From assembly GCF_000300535.1 (NCBI RefSeq), contig NZ_AMSH01000034.1, forward strand, positions 1 through 35,454: a stretch of 35,454 nt of DNA, written 5' to 3'. The notes under the pieces are model-generated. The model made no database searches. It had not been told where the DNA came from and saw only the letters and a list, made by a program, of their open reading frames with translations. Below, one piece after another: positions 26,747 through 35,454 of the stretch; position 1 is the stretch's first letter, and each line of letters begins with the position of its first letter. The position numbers were made by a program, and so were the translations under genes. Origin of the DNA: Bacillus xiamenensis. Lineage in GTDB: Bacteria; Bacillota; Bacilli; Bacillales; Bacillaceae.

Positions 26747-26839
26747 TTATGTAAATGTTAATTTCGCCCAATTTATTGATGCGGCCTGCTCTGCTTCTAT
26801 ATTTTGCGTCGGCAGCCGGTCATCGAGAAGTTCCGCCAT
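26747..26839 (-). pseudogene. Truncated copy of the dnaC start (first about 19 codons)
   Basis: On the minus strand ATG 26839 opens MAELLDDRLPTQNIEAEQA, differing from the intact DnaC start (MTELLDDRLPPQNIEAEQA) at two residues, then runs into unrelated codons and stops at 26747. The dnaC RBS and upstream sequence are also present. It is the coding part of the inverted copy at 26782-26894. The surrounding gap 26574-27072 otherwise shows only the Fur box and a terminator. Confidence 0.85.
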
Positions 26840-26894
26840 ACCAAGCACCGTCCTTTCATACAAAAATACACTACTCTTCTTTTTAACATTTTCA
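26782..26894 (-). repeat. Inverted copy of the dnaC 5' region (113 bp)
   Basis: The reverse complement aligns without gaps to 29223-29335, with about 8 mismatches by eye (near 93% identity). It includes the dnaC leader, RBS and first 19 codons. The two copies face each other and bound a 2.3-kb segment with two genes. Confidence 0.9.
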
Positions 26895-27006
26895 TTCATA
26901 ACAAAATGAAATGGTCAGTCGGGGTTCTGCTAGAGAGCGTGTTGAAAGAGGAGGGGCTGTTTTAAAAGTGGCGAAATAACATATAGCATCAAAAACGAGG
27001 CAATAA

Positions 27007-27035
27007 AAAAAGTAAGGGATGTACCCTTACTTTTT
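27007..27035. terminator. Terminator downstream of the secreted protein gene
   Basis: Stem AAAAAGTAAGGG / CCCTTACTTTTT with loop ATGTA, symmetric and able to work on both strands. It serves the leftward gene ending at 27073. Confidence 0.85.
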
Positions 27036-27072
27036 GATCATATTGGTGTACATATCTGTAAACATCATTCAA

Positions 27073-27930
27073 TTAAAATCCATCGGTAACATCATATTCG
27101 TAACGGATATCGGCTTTGACATTGCTCATAGTAGATCTCGCGGTAGCTTTTGCGTTGTATTTAAAGCTCCATTTTTGAGCGACTCTTAATTGATCATCCA
27201 GAGATATACGATAAGAACCACTTGTTGCAGAGGAGAAAAGTGATTGATACCAAATATTACTATCACTAGCCATCAGTTTGTGTGTGACATTCCCTTGGTT
27301 GGGCGTTTGAGTGCTAGTTGTCGTAATTGATTTAACTACAGCGCGTTTAGGAACTGTGGAATTATTCGTTAAATCCATTGTAATGACTGAAGAGTCAACT
27401 CCTAAAAAATTTAAAGAAGAATTCCCTAAGTTCGTAGCAGTCCCTGTAAAATTGAATGTCCCATTTCCAGATTTAATACGATCTTGAATGGAAACAGTAA
27501 AATACATGTTACCGGTATATGTACCACGGGTTACTTTCACAAAATAAGTTTCTGAAGTTGAAGTCACGTCACCAGTATTTGCAAAAATAAAAGGCGTTAC
27601 TGAATCAGGATTTATAACTTCGGATCCTGTCCTAGAATATTTCGAATTATACACCTCGATATTCATCCCTGTATATTGCTTATTATACGAACTTCTGACA
27701 TATACTCTTTCCCCTTTATTGATCGTAAACTGATAATACGCTTCATTTTCACCTTCAGGTAAGATTGTCGTGTCTGAACGACTATTTTTCCAATATCCCA
27801 TTGAACTTGCAGTGTTAGGACTGTTATTCCCCGTAATTGCTGCTTCCGCTGAAGTAGGTGCAAAAAAACTAGTAACAAGCGCCAATAATAATGCTGGTAA
27901 TAATAAACGTTTAAAGATAGTAATTGTCAT
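27073..27930 (-). CDS. Secreted beta-rich protein with PPC-like N-terminal domain
   Basis: A 285-residue exported protein. The signal peptide runs to TSAEA (about residue 30) with the mature start at AITGNNS. Residues about 35-150 look like a pre-peptidase C-terminal type beta sandwich: ENEAYYQFTINKGERVYVRS, then TYFVKVTRGTYTGNMYFTVSI. Residues 155-285 form another beta-rich region. No catalytic motif or cysteine is seen. RBS AAGGAGGGT precedes ATG. It is divergent from the gene at 28040, 109 bp apart, and both lie inside the segment bounded by the inverted dnaC copies. A role in adhesion or binding is only a guess. Confidence 0.75.
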   Translation of the reverse strand: MTITIFKRLLLPALLLALVTSFFAPTSAEAAITGNNSPNTASSMGYWKNSRSDTTILPEGENEAYYQFTINKGERVYVRSSYNKQYTGMNIEVYNSKYSRTGSEVINPDSVTPFIFANTGDVTSTSETYFVKVTRGTYTGNMYFTVSIQDRIKSGNGTFNFTGTATNLGNSSLNFLGVDSSVITMDLTNNSTVPKRAVVKSITTTSTQTPNQGNVTHKLMASDSNIWYQSLFSSATSGSYRISLDDQLRVAQKWSFKYNAKATARSTMSNVKADIRYEYDVTDGF

Positions 27931-28039
27931 ATATTAACCCTCCTTGTAATAATTACTATATCGACATTAAACTAACAAATTTTAACTGAATTGCCGATAT
28001 ATTTAATAATCACTATTTTCTTAAAAAAGGAGAATCAAA

Positions 28040-28996
28040 ATGAATATTAATACGTCATATACAGCCAGTTCTTCGAACAATTTGAACCAAATAAACTCTA
28101 AAGGTCAATCAGCTATTAAAAGTACAAACGAAGTGATGACCGAATCTGATAGACGAATGAAAATATTAGATGAAAAATACGAAAAAATAAATGAACAAAA
28201 TAAACGATTCAAAGATCCTCAGAGTCATATATATGATAAGTATCGAAATCCATACTCTTCTTATTTCAGAAGTGATCTAACTAAAGTGGAGAGAGAAGCT
28301 GCTTATACGATGGAAATGAGTTGGGCAAGGAATAATAAAGGCGGACAATATGACTTCAATGATGCTATCTTCCGTAATGAAAAACGGTACGATCCTACCC
28401 AAGAAAGTGTAGAAAAGAAACTATTAAATCGTCAAAAGGTGAATGAACAACTGCAAGCTTTGTTTTCTACCAATGGTTTGAACATTCCTAAAAACGCCAA
28501 TTTAACTTTTACCATTGACCCAAATCATTTCAAATTAGTGGTGAGTGGAGCAACTGATGAATCACTGATCAAACAAATAGAAGACATATTAAATACAAGT
28601 AACAATACAAGAGAACTATTTTTTCATATTATGAAAAGTAGAAATGATGATTCGACTCAATTCACGCCGGATTCACTTGCAAAGTTCCACCTTGTCAATC
28701 AAATCAAAACGGTAACAGGCTACAATTTAAAAGATTTAAGTATTGTAAACGGTCAATTTTTAACGGAAAACGGAGCGAATATTTTCGATATCTACAAAGA
28801 AGAACTTCTGAAAAACCCATACACAGCAGAAAATGCCCGCATTGCTGCATCACATTATGGTGCACAACTCTTTGATCTAGCGAAGAACGGGTATGATTCT
28901 ATTCCCGATTTGGTGTTATCTATTGGGTATGAAAACGGGTCTTTATATGACATTGGACAAAAGGTGAATTACGGAGTTAAGAAAACGATAGATTAA
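28040..28996 (+). CDS. Bacillus protein resembling DUF4885 family
   Basis: A 318-residue hydrophilic protein without a signal peptide or membrane segment. The N-terminus MNINTSYTASSSNNLNQI is Ser/Asn-rich and disordered, followed by a charged helical stretch (ESDRRMKILDEKYEKINEQNKRF) and a globular part with LTKVEREAAYTMEMSWARNNKGGQYDFND. The organisation recalls Bacillus DUF4885 proteins; the assignment is from memory and tentative. RBS AAAAGGAGA precedes ATG. Function unknown. It is the second gene of the dnaC-linked segment, co-directional with dnaC. Confidence 0.7.
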   Translation: MNINTSYTASSSNNLNQINSKGQSAIKSTNEVMTESDRRMKILDEKYEKINEQNKRFKDPQSHIYDKYRNPYSSYFRSDLTKVEREAAYTMEMSWARNNKGGQYDFNDAIFRNEKRYDPTQESVEKKLLNRQKVNEQLQALFSTNGLNIPKNANLTFTIDPNHFKLVVSGATDESLIKQIEDILNTSNNTRELFFHIMKSRNDDSTQFTPDSLAKFHLVNQIKTVTGYNLKDLSIVNGQFLTENGANIFDIYKEELLKNPYTAENARIAASHYGAQLFDLAKNGYDSIPDLVLSIGYENGSLYDIGQKVNYGVKKTID

Positions 28997-29100
28997 AAAA
29001 CGCACCTGATATTTTCAATATTTGATCATGTGCGTGTACATGCCATGTTGGAGTATCGATCACATGTGTGAACAACAGCTACAAATCCTATTAACGATAC

Positions 29101-29137
29101 AAAAGACTCTTTAACAATTTATGTTACAGAGTCTTTT
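29101..29137 (+). terminator. Possible terminator ahead of dnaC
   Basis: Stem AAAAGACTCT / AGAGTCTTTT with a 17-nt loop. It lies between the 28040-28996 gene and the dnaC leader; the large loop makes it weaker than the others. A second inverted repeat (ACGCAC...GTGCGT, about 29000-29035) lacks a T run. Confidence 0.5.
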
Positions 29138-29222
29138 CTATTGAAATGCGTTGGTTTGCTGTTCAAAGAAAAATCAACATGGTAATTTTGACTATAGTCG
29201 ATGTTTTTCACTTTTTTATTGC

Positions 29223-29335
29223 TGAAAATGTTAAAATGATGAGTAGCGTATTTTTTTATGAAAGGACGGTGCTTGGCATGACGGAACTTCTCGATGACCG
29301 GCTGCCGCCGCAAAATATAGAAGCCGAGCAGGCCG
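29223..29335 (+). repeat. dnaC 5' region, intact arm of the inverted repeat pair
   Basis: This covers the leader from TGAAAATGTTAAAA, the RBS and the first 19 codons of dnaC. It pairs with the inverted copy at 26782-26894. Confidence 0.9.
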
Positions 29336-30642
29336 TATTAGGTGCTGTTTTTTTAGAACCATCTGCGCTAACGCTCGCTTCTGAAGTATTAATTCCAGAG
29401 GATTTCTATAGAATGTCGCATCAAAAGATTTACAATGCGATGCTTGTACTTGGTGATAGAGGGGAACCGGTTGACCTTGTCACGGTGACATCAGAACTTG
29501 CCAATACAGACTTACTAGAAGAGGTAGGCGGAATTTCGTATTTAACGGATATTGCAAACTCTGTTCCAACTGCTGCAAACATTGAATACTATGCAAAAAT
29601 TGTAGAAGAAAAATCCATTTTAAGACGTTTGATCCGTACAGCGACAACCATTGCACAGGATGGGTATACGCGTGAGGATGAAGTAGAAGATCTATTGAGT
29701 GACGCTGAAAAAACCATTATGGAAGTGGCTCAGCGTAAAAACTCAGGGGCTTTTCAAAACATTAAAGACGTTCTTGTTCAAACATATGATAATATTGAAC
29801 AGCTTCATAACCGAAAAGGTGATATTACAGGGATTCCAACGGGTTTCTCAGAGCTTGATCGGATGACAGCTGGATTCCAGCGAAATGACTTGATTATTGT
29901 AGCGGCTCGTCCGTCAGTAGGGAAAACAGCCTTCGCCTTGAACATTGCACAAAACGTCGCAACCAAGACAGATGAAAGTGTCGCCATCTTTAGTTTAGAG
30001 ATGGGTGCTGAACAGCTGGTCATGCGTATGCTTTGTGCAGAGGGGAATATCAATGCACAAAACCTAAGAACCGGTAATCTGACTGAAGAGGACTGGGGTA
30101 AGCTGACAATGGCGATGGGCTCGTTATCAAACAGTGGGATTTTCATTGACGATACACCAGGCATTAGAGTAAGTGAAATTCGTTCGAAATGCCGCCGTTT
30201 GAAGCAAGAAAACGGGCTTGGCATGATTCTGATTGACTACTTGCAGCTGATCCAAGGAAGCGGACGATCAAGCGATAACCGTCAGCAAGAGGTATCTGAA
30301 ATCTCTAGGGCTTTAAAGTCACTCGCAAGAGAACTTGAAGTGCCAGTCATTGCCCTATCTCAGCTTTCCCGCGGGGTAGAGCAGCGTCAGGACAAACGTC
30401 CGATGATGTCTGATATTCGTGAATCAGGAAGTATTGAGCAGGATGCTGATATTGTGGCATTCCTTTATCGTGATGATTACTACGACAAAGAATCAGAGAA
30501 TAAGAACATTATTGAAATTATTATTGCGAAACAGCGTAACGGTCCAGTTGGCACGGTATCACTAGCGTTCGTCAAAGAATATAACAAATTCGTCAACCTG
30601 GAAAGAAGGTTTGACGATGCGGGTGTTCCGCCCGGTGCTTAA
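29278..30642 (+). CDS. dnaC: Replicative DNA helicase DnaC (DnaB family)
   Basis: 454 residues from ATG 29278, equal to B. subtilis DnaC; the frame opens farther upstream but AAAGGACGGTG and the conserved start MTELLDDRLPPQNIEAEQ fix it. The N-terminal helical domain (about 15-115) is followed by a linker and the RecA-like motor: Walker A AARPSVGKTAF with Lys216, Walker B LGMILIDYLQLIQG, then DIRESGSIEQDAD with the arginine finger region and AKQRNGPVGT. It is the hexameric helicase that unwinds DNA at the fork, loaded by DnaI and partnered by DnaG. Its first codons and leader are duplicated in inverted form at 26782-26894. Confidence 0.97.
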   Translation: MTELLDDRLPPQNIEAEQAVLGAVFLEPSALTLASEVLIPEDFYRMSHQKIYNAMLVLGDRGEPVDLVTVTSELANTDLLEEVGGISYLTDIANSVPTAANIEYYAKIVEEKSILRRLIRTATTIAQDGYTREDEVEDLLSDAEKTIMEVAQRKNSGAFQNIKDVLVQTYDNIEQLHNRKGDITGIPTGFSELDRMTAGFQRNDLIIVAARPSVGKTAFALNIAQNVATKTDESVAIFSLEMGAEQLVMRMLCAEGNINAQNLRTGNLTEEDWGKLTMAMGSLSNSGIFIDDTPGIRVSEIRSKCRRLKQENGLGMILIDYLQLIQGSGRSSDNRQQEVSEISRALKSLARELEVPVIALSQLSRGVEQRQDKRPMMSDIRESGSIEQDADIVAFLYRDDYYDKESENKNIIEIIIAKQRNGPVGTVSLAFVKEYNKFVNLERRFDDAGVPPGA

Positions 30643-30672
30643 AGCCCAGCTCAAGAAGCTGGGCTTTTTTTT
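30642..30672 (+). terminator. Terminator of dnaC
   Basis: Stem AAGCCCAGCT / AGCTGGGCTT with loop CAAGA, then TTTTTT. Confidence 0.9.
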
Positions 30673-30772
30673 GATCCATCTACATCGAAAGAATGACTGA
30701 AAAACCATCGAAATGAGGAGGAGAGGGAGAAAAAGAGAGCGTATACTAAAAGGAGAAAAGGAGTGATAACGG

Positions 30773-31186
30773 ATGAAATTTCAACTGTTCGAAGCCGCTC
30801 AATTACGCATCGCACGCCCCACCGTCAACATGAAAGAGGCTGTTTCCTTTTATGAAGAAGGTTTAGGGCTTAAACGAATAGGCTCATTTGATCAGCATGA
30901 AGGGTATGATGGGGTCATGCTTGGGCTTCCTCACCAGCATGTCCATCTAGAAATCACAAAGCATGAGGAGGAAGAGACCCTTCCCATTCCGCATCCTGAG
31001 CAGCTGCTTGTGTTCTATATTCCTGATGAAGATGAGTTTCAGCAGATGAAAGAGAAGCTGATCACATTTGGCGGACGCCGCGTGATCTCTGCTAATCCGT
31101 ACTGGGATCGAGGAGGAGTGACCATTGAAGATCCAGATGGATATCGGGTGGTGCTCATGAATACAGAAGGAATTACACCTGTTTAA
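30773..31186 (+). CDS. yycE: VOC (glyoxalase/bleomycin-resistance fold) protein YycE
   Basis: 137 residues, one VOC domain: LRIARPTVNMKEAVSFYEEGLGL at the start, VHLEITKHE in the middle and WDRGGVTIEDPDGYRVVLMN at the end, where the Glu or Asp would be metal ligands. The RBS AAAGGAG precedes ATG. It matches B. subtilis YycE in size, domain and position next to dnaC. The enzymatic activity is unknown; family members act as dioxygenases, lyases or drug-binding proteins. The gene has its own terminator at 31186-31213. Confidence 0.82.
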   Translation: MKFQLFEAAQLRIARPTVNMKEAVSFYEEGLGLKRIGSFDQHEGYDGVMLGLPHQHVHLEITKHEEEETLPIPHPEQLLVFYIPDEDEFQQMKEKLITFGGRRVISANPYWDRGGVTIEDPDGYRVVLMNTEGITPV

Positions 31187-31213
31187 AAAGACTCCCATGA
31201 CCGGGAGTTTTTT
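31186..31213 (+). terminator. Terminator of yycE
   Basis: Short stem ACTCCC / GGGAGT with loop ATGACC, then six T. Confidence 0.75.
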
Positions 31214-31588
31214 AGTTGGTTGATAAAGGGCTGTCTGCTTTTCTTCAATGATGTCAGAAAAAATTTCGATCATCCCAGCTTCGCCTTAATCCCGCATGTT
31301 CTACCATGCAACATGTACCGTTTCTATCAGCATTTGCAGGAGCATAGAGGGTCAGACAGCCATTTTTGAAGAAGTTGCAGGGCAAAGCCTGACCCGCCAA
31401 TTTGTGATTTCTGTTTATGTTGGAACAGCTGAGGAAAGGTAGACCGCATTCACCGGACGTCATGGCAAGCCCAATGATTCAAATGACTGAAAATCAATAA
31501 GCAGTGTGAAACGATAAAATAGTTATTTTGCTCGAAATCTCCCTTTTTAAGCGTGGAAGGAGCCATTAAAGCGCTTTTCTTCACATGT
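31214..31588. other. Gap between yycE and purA without a recognised gene
   Basis: No gene is supported. A minus-strand frame at 31254-31463 would give 69 residues with six Cys, but it has no RBS and no known similarity. The plus strand has local inverted repeats: GGCTGTCTG (about 31226) with CAGACAGCC (about 31355), GGGTCAG (31350) with CTGACCC (31388), and GCATGTT with AACATG near 31290. These could fold as RNA or be chance. Confidence 0.4.
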
Positions 31589-31631
31589 AAAACGAACAAA
31601 ATTTGATTTCGAGATATTAATGTTCGGATTT
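31589..31631. promoter_or_regulatory. Paired PurBoxes (PurR operator) upstream of purA
   Basis: AAAACGAACAAAA (31589-31601) and, in the opposite orientation, AAATCCGAACATT (31631-31619) match the PurBox AWWWCCGAACWWT, the first with one mismatch. The central CGAA cores are about 28 bp apart on the map and face each other, the arrangement bound by PurR in B. subtilis. PurR represses purine genes when PRPP is low. Confidence 0.75.
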
Positions 31632-31635
31632 CACG

Positions 31636-31664
31636 TTGACTTTTTCGTTGTGCATTGATAAAAT
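31636..31664 (+). promoter_or_regulatory. Sigma-A promoter of purA
   Basis: TTGACT (31636-31641), 17-bp spacer, TAAAAT (31659-31664), just downstream of the PurBoxes, so PurR bound there would hinder polymerase. Confidence 0.8.
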
Positions 31665-31685
31665 AAATGTGTTTGAAAGAGATAA

Positions 31686-33011
<1,326 letters not shown>

Positions 33012-33020
33012 ACTGATCAG

Positions 33021-33058
33021 ACACCAGTAAAATCACACATTTTACTGGTGTTTTTTTG
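33021..33058 (+). terminator. Terminator of purA
   Basis: A 13-bp stem ACACCAGTAAAAT / ATTTTACTGGTGT with loop CACAC, then TTTTTT. Confidence 0.93.
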
Positions 33059-33142
33059 TTTAAATGTTCCTTAATTTCAACGGAACGGACTTCCCGTCAT
33101 TACCAAAATATGATAACTGTATAAAAGGGAAGGAGCGTTCTA

Positions 33143-34276
33143 GTGAAAGAAAGAATACGATTATTAGATATTTTACGAGGTTTTGCGATATTAGGCACAT
33201 TGGGTACGAACGTCTGGTTTTTCGCATACGTAGGGGATACCTTTGCAACAGATCAGATTGCGGATGAATATGAGAATGGCAGTTTTCTTGAAAGTCTTGT
33301 CTCTATGTTCGTTTATGGCAAAATGCTATCGCTGCTCACGATCATGTTTGGTGTAGGGCTAGAGCTGAAATATCAGCAGGCGAAAAGAAAAAATACGCCT
33401 TGGCCGGGTACATATTTATGGATTCTTTTATTCTTATTCATCGAGGGCTTTGTCCATTTTGCTCTTGTGATGGAATATGACGTGCTCATGAGTTATGCCG
33501 TCACGGGTCTCCTTGTGGCTTTTATTGTACGTGGAGGGAATCGGCGCATTAAAAAAGGCATGATCTTCTCTGGTGCAATCCATCTGTTGGTGATGGCTTT
33601 TCTGATTGTGTTCTCTCTCTCTGAATTGGAGACTGAATCCTATGACCAAAGCAGCGAACCAGCGTTAGAAGAACAGATGCCAGAGACATGGATTTCTCAA
33701 GTTCAAGACCGATTACAGCACTTTTTTATGTACCGAGAAGAAGCGATCTTTATTATCCCGATGAATACATTTTTGTTTTTATTAGGTGTACGGATGATGA
33801 GAGCCGGTGTATTTTATGCAAATGAGCGTGGACGATCTCTGCGGAAAACTTTATTCCGAATCGGTTTGTGGATTGGTTTGCCGCTGAATGCACTTGTCTT
33901 CGTACCAAATGAAATAGTGGAATTCGTGGTGCGCTATGTGTTCTCTCCATTCCTTTCTATTTTCTATATCGCTGTCATGGCGAAGCTTTTGGCGCGAACG
34001 GAATCTTGGTTCATGTGGACTTGGTTTGAATATGTAGGGAAAATGGCACTTAGCTGTTACATCCTGCAAAATGTCATCTGCTCTATCCTTTTTTACAGCT
34101 GGGGATTGGGGCTTGGCGGTCAAATCAACGCACCTCTCATCGTCTTGGCATGGCTGTTGATCTCCCTGCTGCAAATTGCCATTTCGGCATGCTGCTTAAA
34201 CGTCTGGCGAATGGGACCAATGGAATATATTCGATCGCGGGCACTTCGCCGGGTGACGATGAAGAAAGCATCATAA
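33143..34276 (+). CDS. DUF418 (YeiB/YxaH-like) membrane protein
   Basis: 377 residues with about nine to ten membrane helices. The N-terminus RIRLLDILRGFAILGTLGTNVWFF is the hallmark of the DUF418/YeiB group, related to acyltransferase_3-like proteins, as is WFEYVGKMALSCYILQNVICSILFY near the C-terminus. The start is GTG 33143 with RBS GGGAAGGAG. The substrate is unknown; transport or modification of a surface component has been suggested for related proteins. A 69-residue membrane protein follows after 14 bp, probably in the same transcript. Confidence 0.82.
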   Translation: MKERIRLLDILRGFAILGTLGTNVWFFAYVGDTFATDQIADEYENGSFLESLVSMFVYGKMLSLLTIMFGVGLELKYQQAKRKNTPWPGTYLWILLFLFIEGFVHFALVMEYDVLMSYAVTGLLVAFIVRGGNRRIKKGMIFSGAIHLLVMAFLIVFSLSELETESYDQSSEPALEEQMPETWISQVQDRLQHFFMYREEAIFIIPMNTFLFLLGVRMMRAGVFYANERGRSLRKTLFRIGLWIGLPLNALVFVPNEIVEFVVRYVFSPFLSIFYIAVMAKLLARTESWFMWTWFEYVGKMALSCYILQNVICSILFYSWGLGLGGQINAPLIVLAWLLISLLQIAISACCLNVWRMGPMEYIRSRALRRVTMKKAS

Positions 34277-34290
34277 AGGAGATAGACTCA

Positions 34291-34500
34291 ATGTTTTTTA
34301 AAAAAATGACGAAAAGAGAAGAAGTGAACGCACATCAAGCAGCAGTGCCGGCGTTTGTCTTTTATCTTCTGGCATTAGGAGGACATGCGTTGTACGCTTT
34401 TTTTCAAGGTGACAGACCACCCGTCACGTTTGTGATTTTAATGGCGGGTCTCCTTGTGTTTTTCGCCGCAGATTGGCTATTTAACAAAAGACATTCATAA
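34291..34500 (+). CDS. Small two-helix membrane protein
   Basis: ATG 34291 has RBS AAAGGAGAT about 8 nt upstream. This is better supported than the in-frame ATG at 34150, which lies within the preceding gene. The 69-residue product has a basic start (FFKKMTKREE), two hydrophobic segments (AAVPAFVFYLLALGGHALYAFF and TFVILMAGLLVFFAADWLF) and a basic tail. I do not recognise a family. Its 14-bp distance from the DUF418 gene suggests a functional or regulatory partner. Confidence 0.72.
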   Translation: MFFKKMTKREEVNAHQAAVPAFVFYLLALGGHALYAFFQGDRPPVTFVILMAGLLVFFAADWLFNKRHS

Positions 34501-34501
34501 A

Positions 34502-34530
34502 AAAGAAGCCCTCTTGATGAGAGCTTCTTT
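34502..34530. terminator. Bidirectional terminator between convergent genes
   Basis: AAAGAAGC / GCTTCTTT with inner CTC / GAG and loop TTGAT, followed by CTTATTTT; the minus strand gives TTTTTTAT. Confidence 0.75.
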
Positions 34531-34531
34531 C

Positions 34532-35056
34532 TTATTTTAGGCTTTTATATTGGCCTTTTAAGTTTTTGCGAATGTATTGAATGATTTTGACCAGTTCGTT
34601 GGCATGCGGTCTGCCAAACGGACTTGTTTGTCTTTGTTGATAGAGGACTTGCCCTTTTTCATTTAATAAGAAGTAGGCAGGTTCTCCGTGCACCCCATGA
34701 TCTTCGTATGGGGCATCTTCCCCGTGATAGAAGACTTCATAGGCTTTTAATGAAGTGAGGTCTTGGTCAGACATGATGGGGAAAGAAAGTCCCTCTTTGT
34801 CTGCAAGTTCCTTCAAGTTTTCAGGGGTATCCGTTGAAATCGTCATTAAGTGAATATCCTTGCCTTGAAAATAGGATTGCTGTTTTTCCAGCTCTTTTAA
34901 TTCCTCTACACATACCGGGCACCAAGATCCTCTAAAGAAAACGATCAGATGCCAGCTTTGGTGCTCCTCTAAATGTTTGTAAAAATCAATGTGATCGCCC
35001 TGTACGGTTGGCAGTGAAAAATCGGGCATTTTGTCTCCTAATTTAAATGAACTCAT
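34532..35056 (-). CDS. Peroxiredoxin-like (AhpC/TSA fold) thiol oxidoreductase
   Basis: 174 residues in the thioredoxin fold. FKLGDKMPDFSLPTVQGD opens the domain, and LIVFFRGSWCPVCVEELKEL places Cys46 and Cys49 at the helix start. The order W-C-P-V-C gives a CxxC like thioredoxins and atypical peroxiredoxins. GEPAYFLLNEKGQVLY contains the conserved cis-Pro region. There is no signal peptide, so it acts in the cytoplasm. The start ATG 35056 has RBS AAAGGAGGAAG. It could reduce peroxides or act as a thiol reductase; the sequence alone does not decide. Confidence 0.85.
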   Translation of the reverse strand: MSSFKLGDKMPDFSLPTVQGDHIDFYKHLEEHQSWHLIVFFRGSWCPVCVEELKELEKQQSYFQGKDIHLMTISTDTPENLKELADKEGLSFPIMSDQDLTSLKAYEVFYHGEDAPYEDHGVHGEPAYFLLNEKGQVLYQQRQTSPFGRPHANELVKIIQYIRKNLKGQYKSLK

Positions 35057-35255
35057 CCTGTGCTTCCTCCTTTTTCAATCACCATGCTGTTTGTTCCTTG
35101 TATAACCATTTTCGATTGGAAGCAAACGTTTCTGTGTGCTGAATAGGAATTGACCATTCATAGAAAGGATTCATTGAAGGCGATTGCAGGAATAGGTAGT
35201 TTGACAGAAGAGATCCAGTCCAACACTTTTTTTAAAAAAAATGTCGAAAAACGTA

Positions 35256-35285
35256 TTGCCATATGTAATGACTCTATGATATTAT
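35256..35285 (+). promoter_or_regulatory. Candidate promoter for the tRNA cluster
   Basis: TTGCCA (35256-35261), 18-bp spacer, TATTAT (35280-35285), about 115 bp ahead of tRNA-Lys. The gap 35057-35398 otherwise holds a minus-strand frame (GTG 35391 to 35158, 77 residues) with no RBS and no known family, which I do not annotate as a gene. Confidence 0.5.
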
Positions 35286-35398
35286 AAATCTCGTTGTTGC
35301 AAAGGTCTCTGAAACTTGTTAGCATGCGATGTTCCAGCTTTTTAAAGCGATTGGTTTGGCGCAATACAGCTTCTTCAGATTCACTTTTCACAAACCGA

Positions 35399-35454
35399 GA
35401 GCCATTAGCTCAGTTGGTAGAGCATCTGAATTTTAATCAGAGGGTCGAAGGTTC
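35399..35454 (+). tRNA. tRNA-Lys (TTT), truncated by the window end
   Basis: GAGCCAT is the acceptor 5' strand and TAGCTCAGTTGGTAGAGC the D region. The anticodon stem is TCTGA / TCAGA with loop ATTTTAA, giving anticodon TTT. The variable loop and the start of the T arm (GGTTC) follow, then the sequence ends. Position 32 is A, where a pyrimidine is usual. The neighbourhood downstream of purA agrees with the trnY cluster of B. subtilis, ahead of walR. Confidence 0.95.

Noticed and set aside
29000..29035. ACGCAC...GTGCGT hairpin after 28996
   Set aside because: There is no T run after the stem, so it was not called an intrinsic terminator.
31254..31463. Minus-strand Cys-rich frame of 69 codons
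   Set aside because: No RBS, signal peptide or recognised similarity; kept only as part of an unexplained gap.
31609..31620. TCGAGATA-like half of the MhqR operator near purA
   Set aside because: Only one half-site is present, without a palindromic partner, and it lies between the two PurBoxes; probably chance.
35158..35391. Minus-strand 77-codon frame before tRNA-Lys
   Set aside because: It starts at GTG without an RBS, overlaps the likely tRNA promoter and leader, and shows no family resemblance.

Overview
The window is chromosomal DNA of a Bacillus species, most likely of the B. pumilus group. The evidence is the yyaC / ychF-rpsF-ssb-rpsR / ppaC / yybS-gdpP-rplI / dnaC / purA order of the Bacillus origin region, a KatX-type catalase next to an MhqR-type quinone-resistance operon, and a parS-like site, which also points to an origin-proximal position. 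The species is inferred from gene content and not from an alignment.

Layout. 1-2600 is accessory DNA: the 3' end of an IS3-family transposase, a 5'-truncated rap gene with a duplicated tail, and an AT-rich two-gene unit encoding a secreted precursor with a hydrophobic, glycine-rich C-terminus and a 57-residue membrane protein (possible toxin and immunity pair). 2690-6300 holds yyaC, a YkvI-like membrane protein and two convergent genes of unknown role, one with a lipase-like fold lacking the nucleophile serine. 6590-9420 is core: yyzM, ychF, and rpsF-ssbA-rpsR behind an S6:S18-type leader. 9490-13520 is electrophile and peroxide defence: an MhqR-type operator, a three-gene quinone detoxification operon, and a convergent catalase. 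13600-15840 has a racemase-like gene and the lysozyme-response pair sigV-rsiV. 15847-20514 is core again (ppaC, a parS-like site, yybS-gdpP-rplI). 20513-26700 is a leftward block: yycC-yycB, then a catechol-siderophore (bacillibactin) set of YbbA-like esterase, FeuA, Btr and BesA-like esterase with three Fur-box-like sites but no permease genes. 26780-29335 is a small island of two divergent accessory genes bounded by inverted 113-bp copies of the dnaC 5' end. 29278-34500 carries dnaC, yycE, purA (with paired PurBoxes), and a DUF418 membrane protein with a small partner. The window ends with a peroxiredoxin-like gene and a tRNA-Lys that runs off the edge.

How the genes work together: ribosomal proteins (S6, S18, L9), SSB, the replicative helicase DnaC and the parS-like site fit replication and growth near the origin. 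GdpP turns over c-di-AMP and PpaC removes pyrophosphate. The accessory blocks add iron acquisition, quinone/peroxide defence, lysozyme sensing and possibly inter-bacterial antagonism. The most unusual structures are the inverted dnaC-5' duplication and the secreted-precursor/membrane-protein pair.
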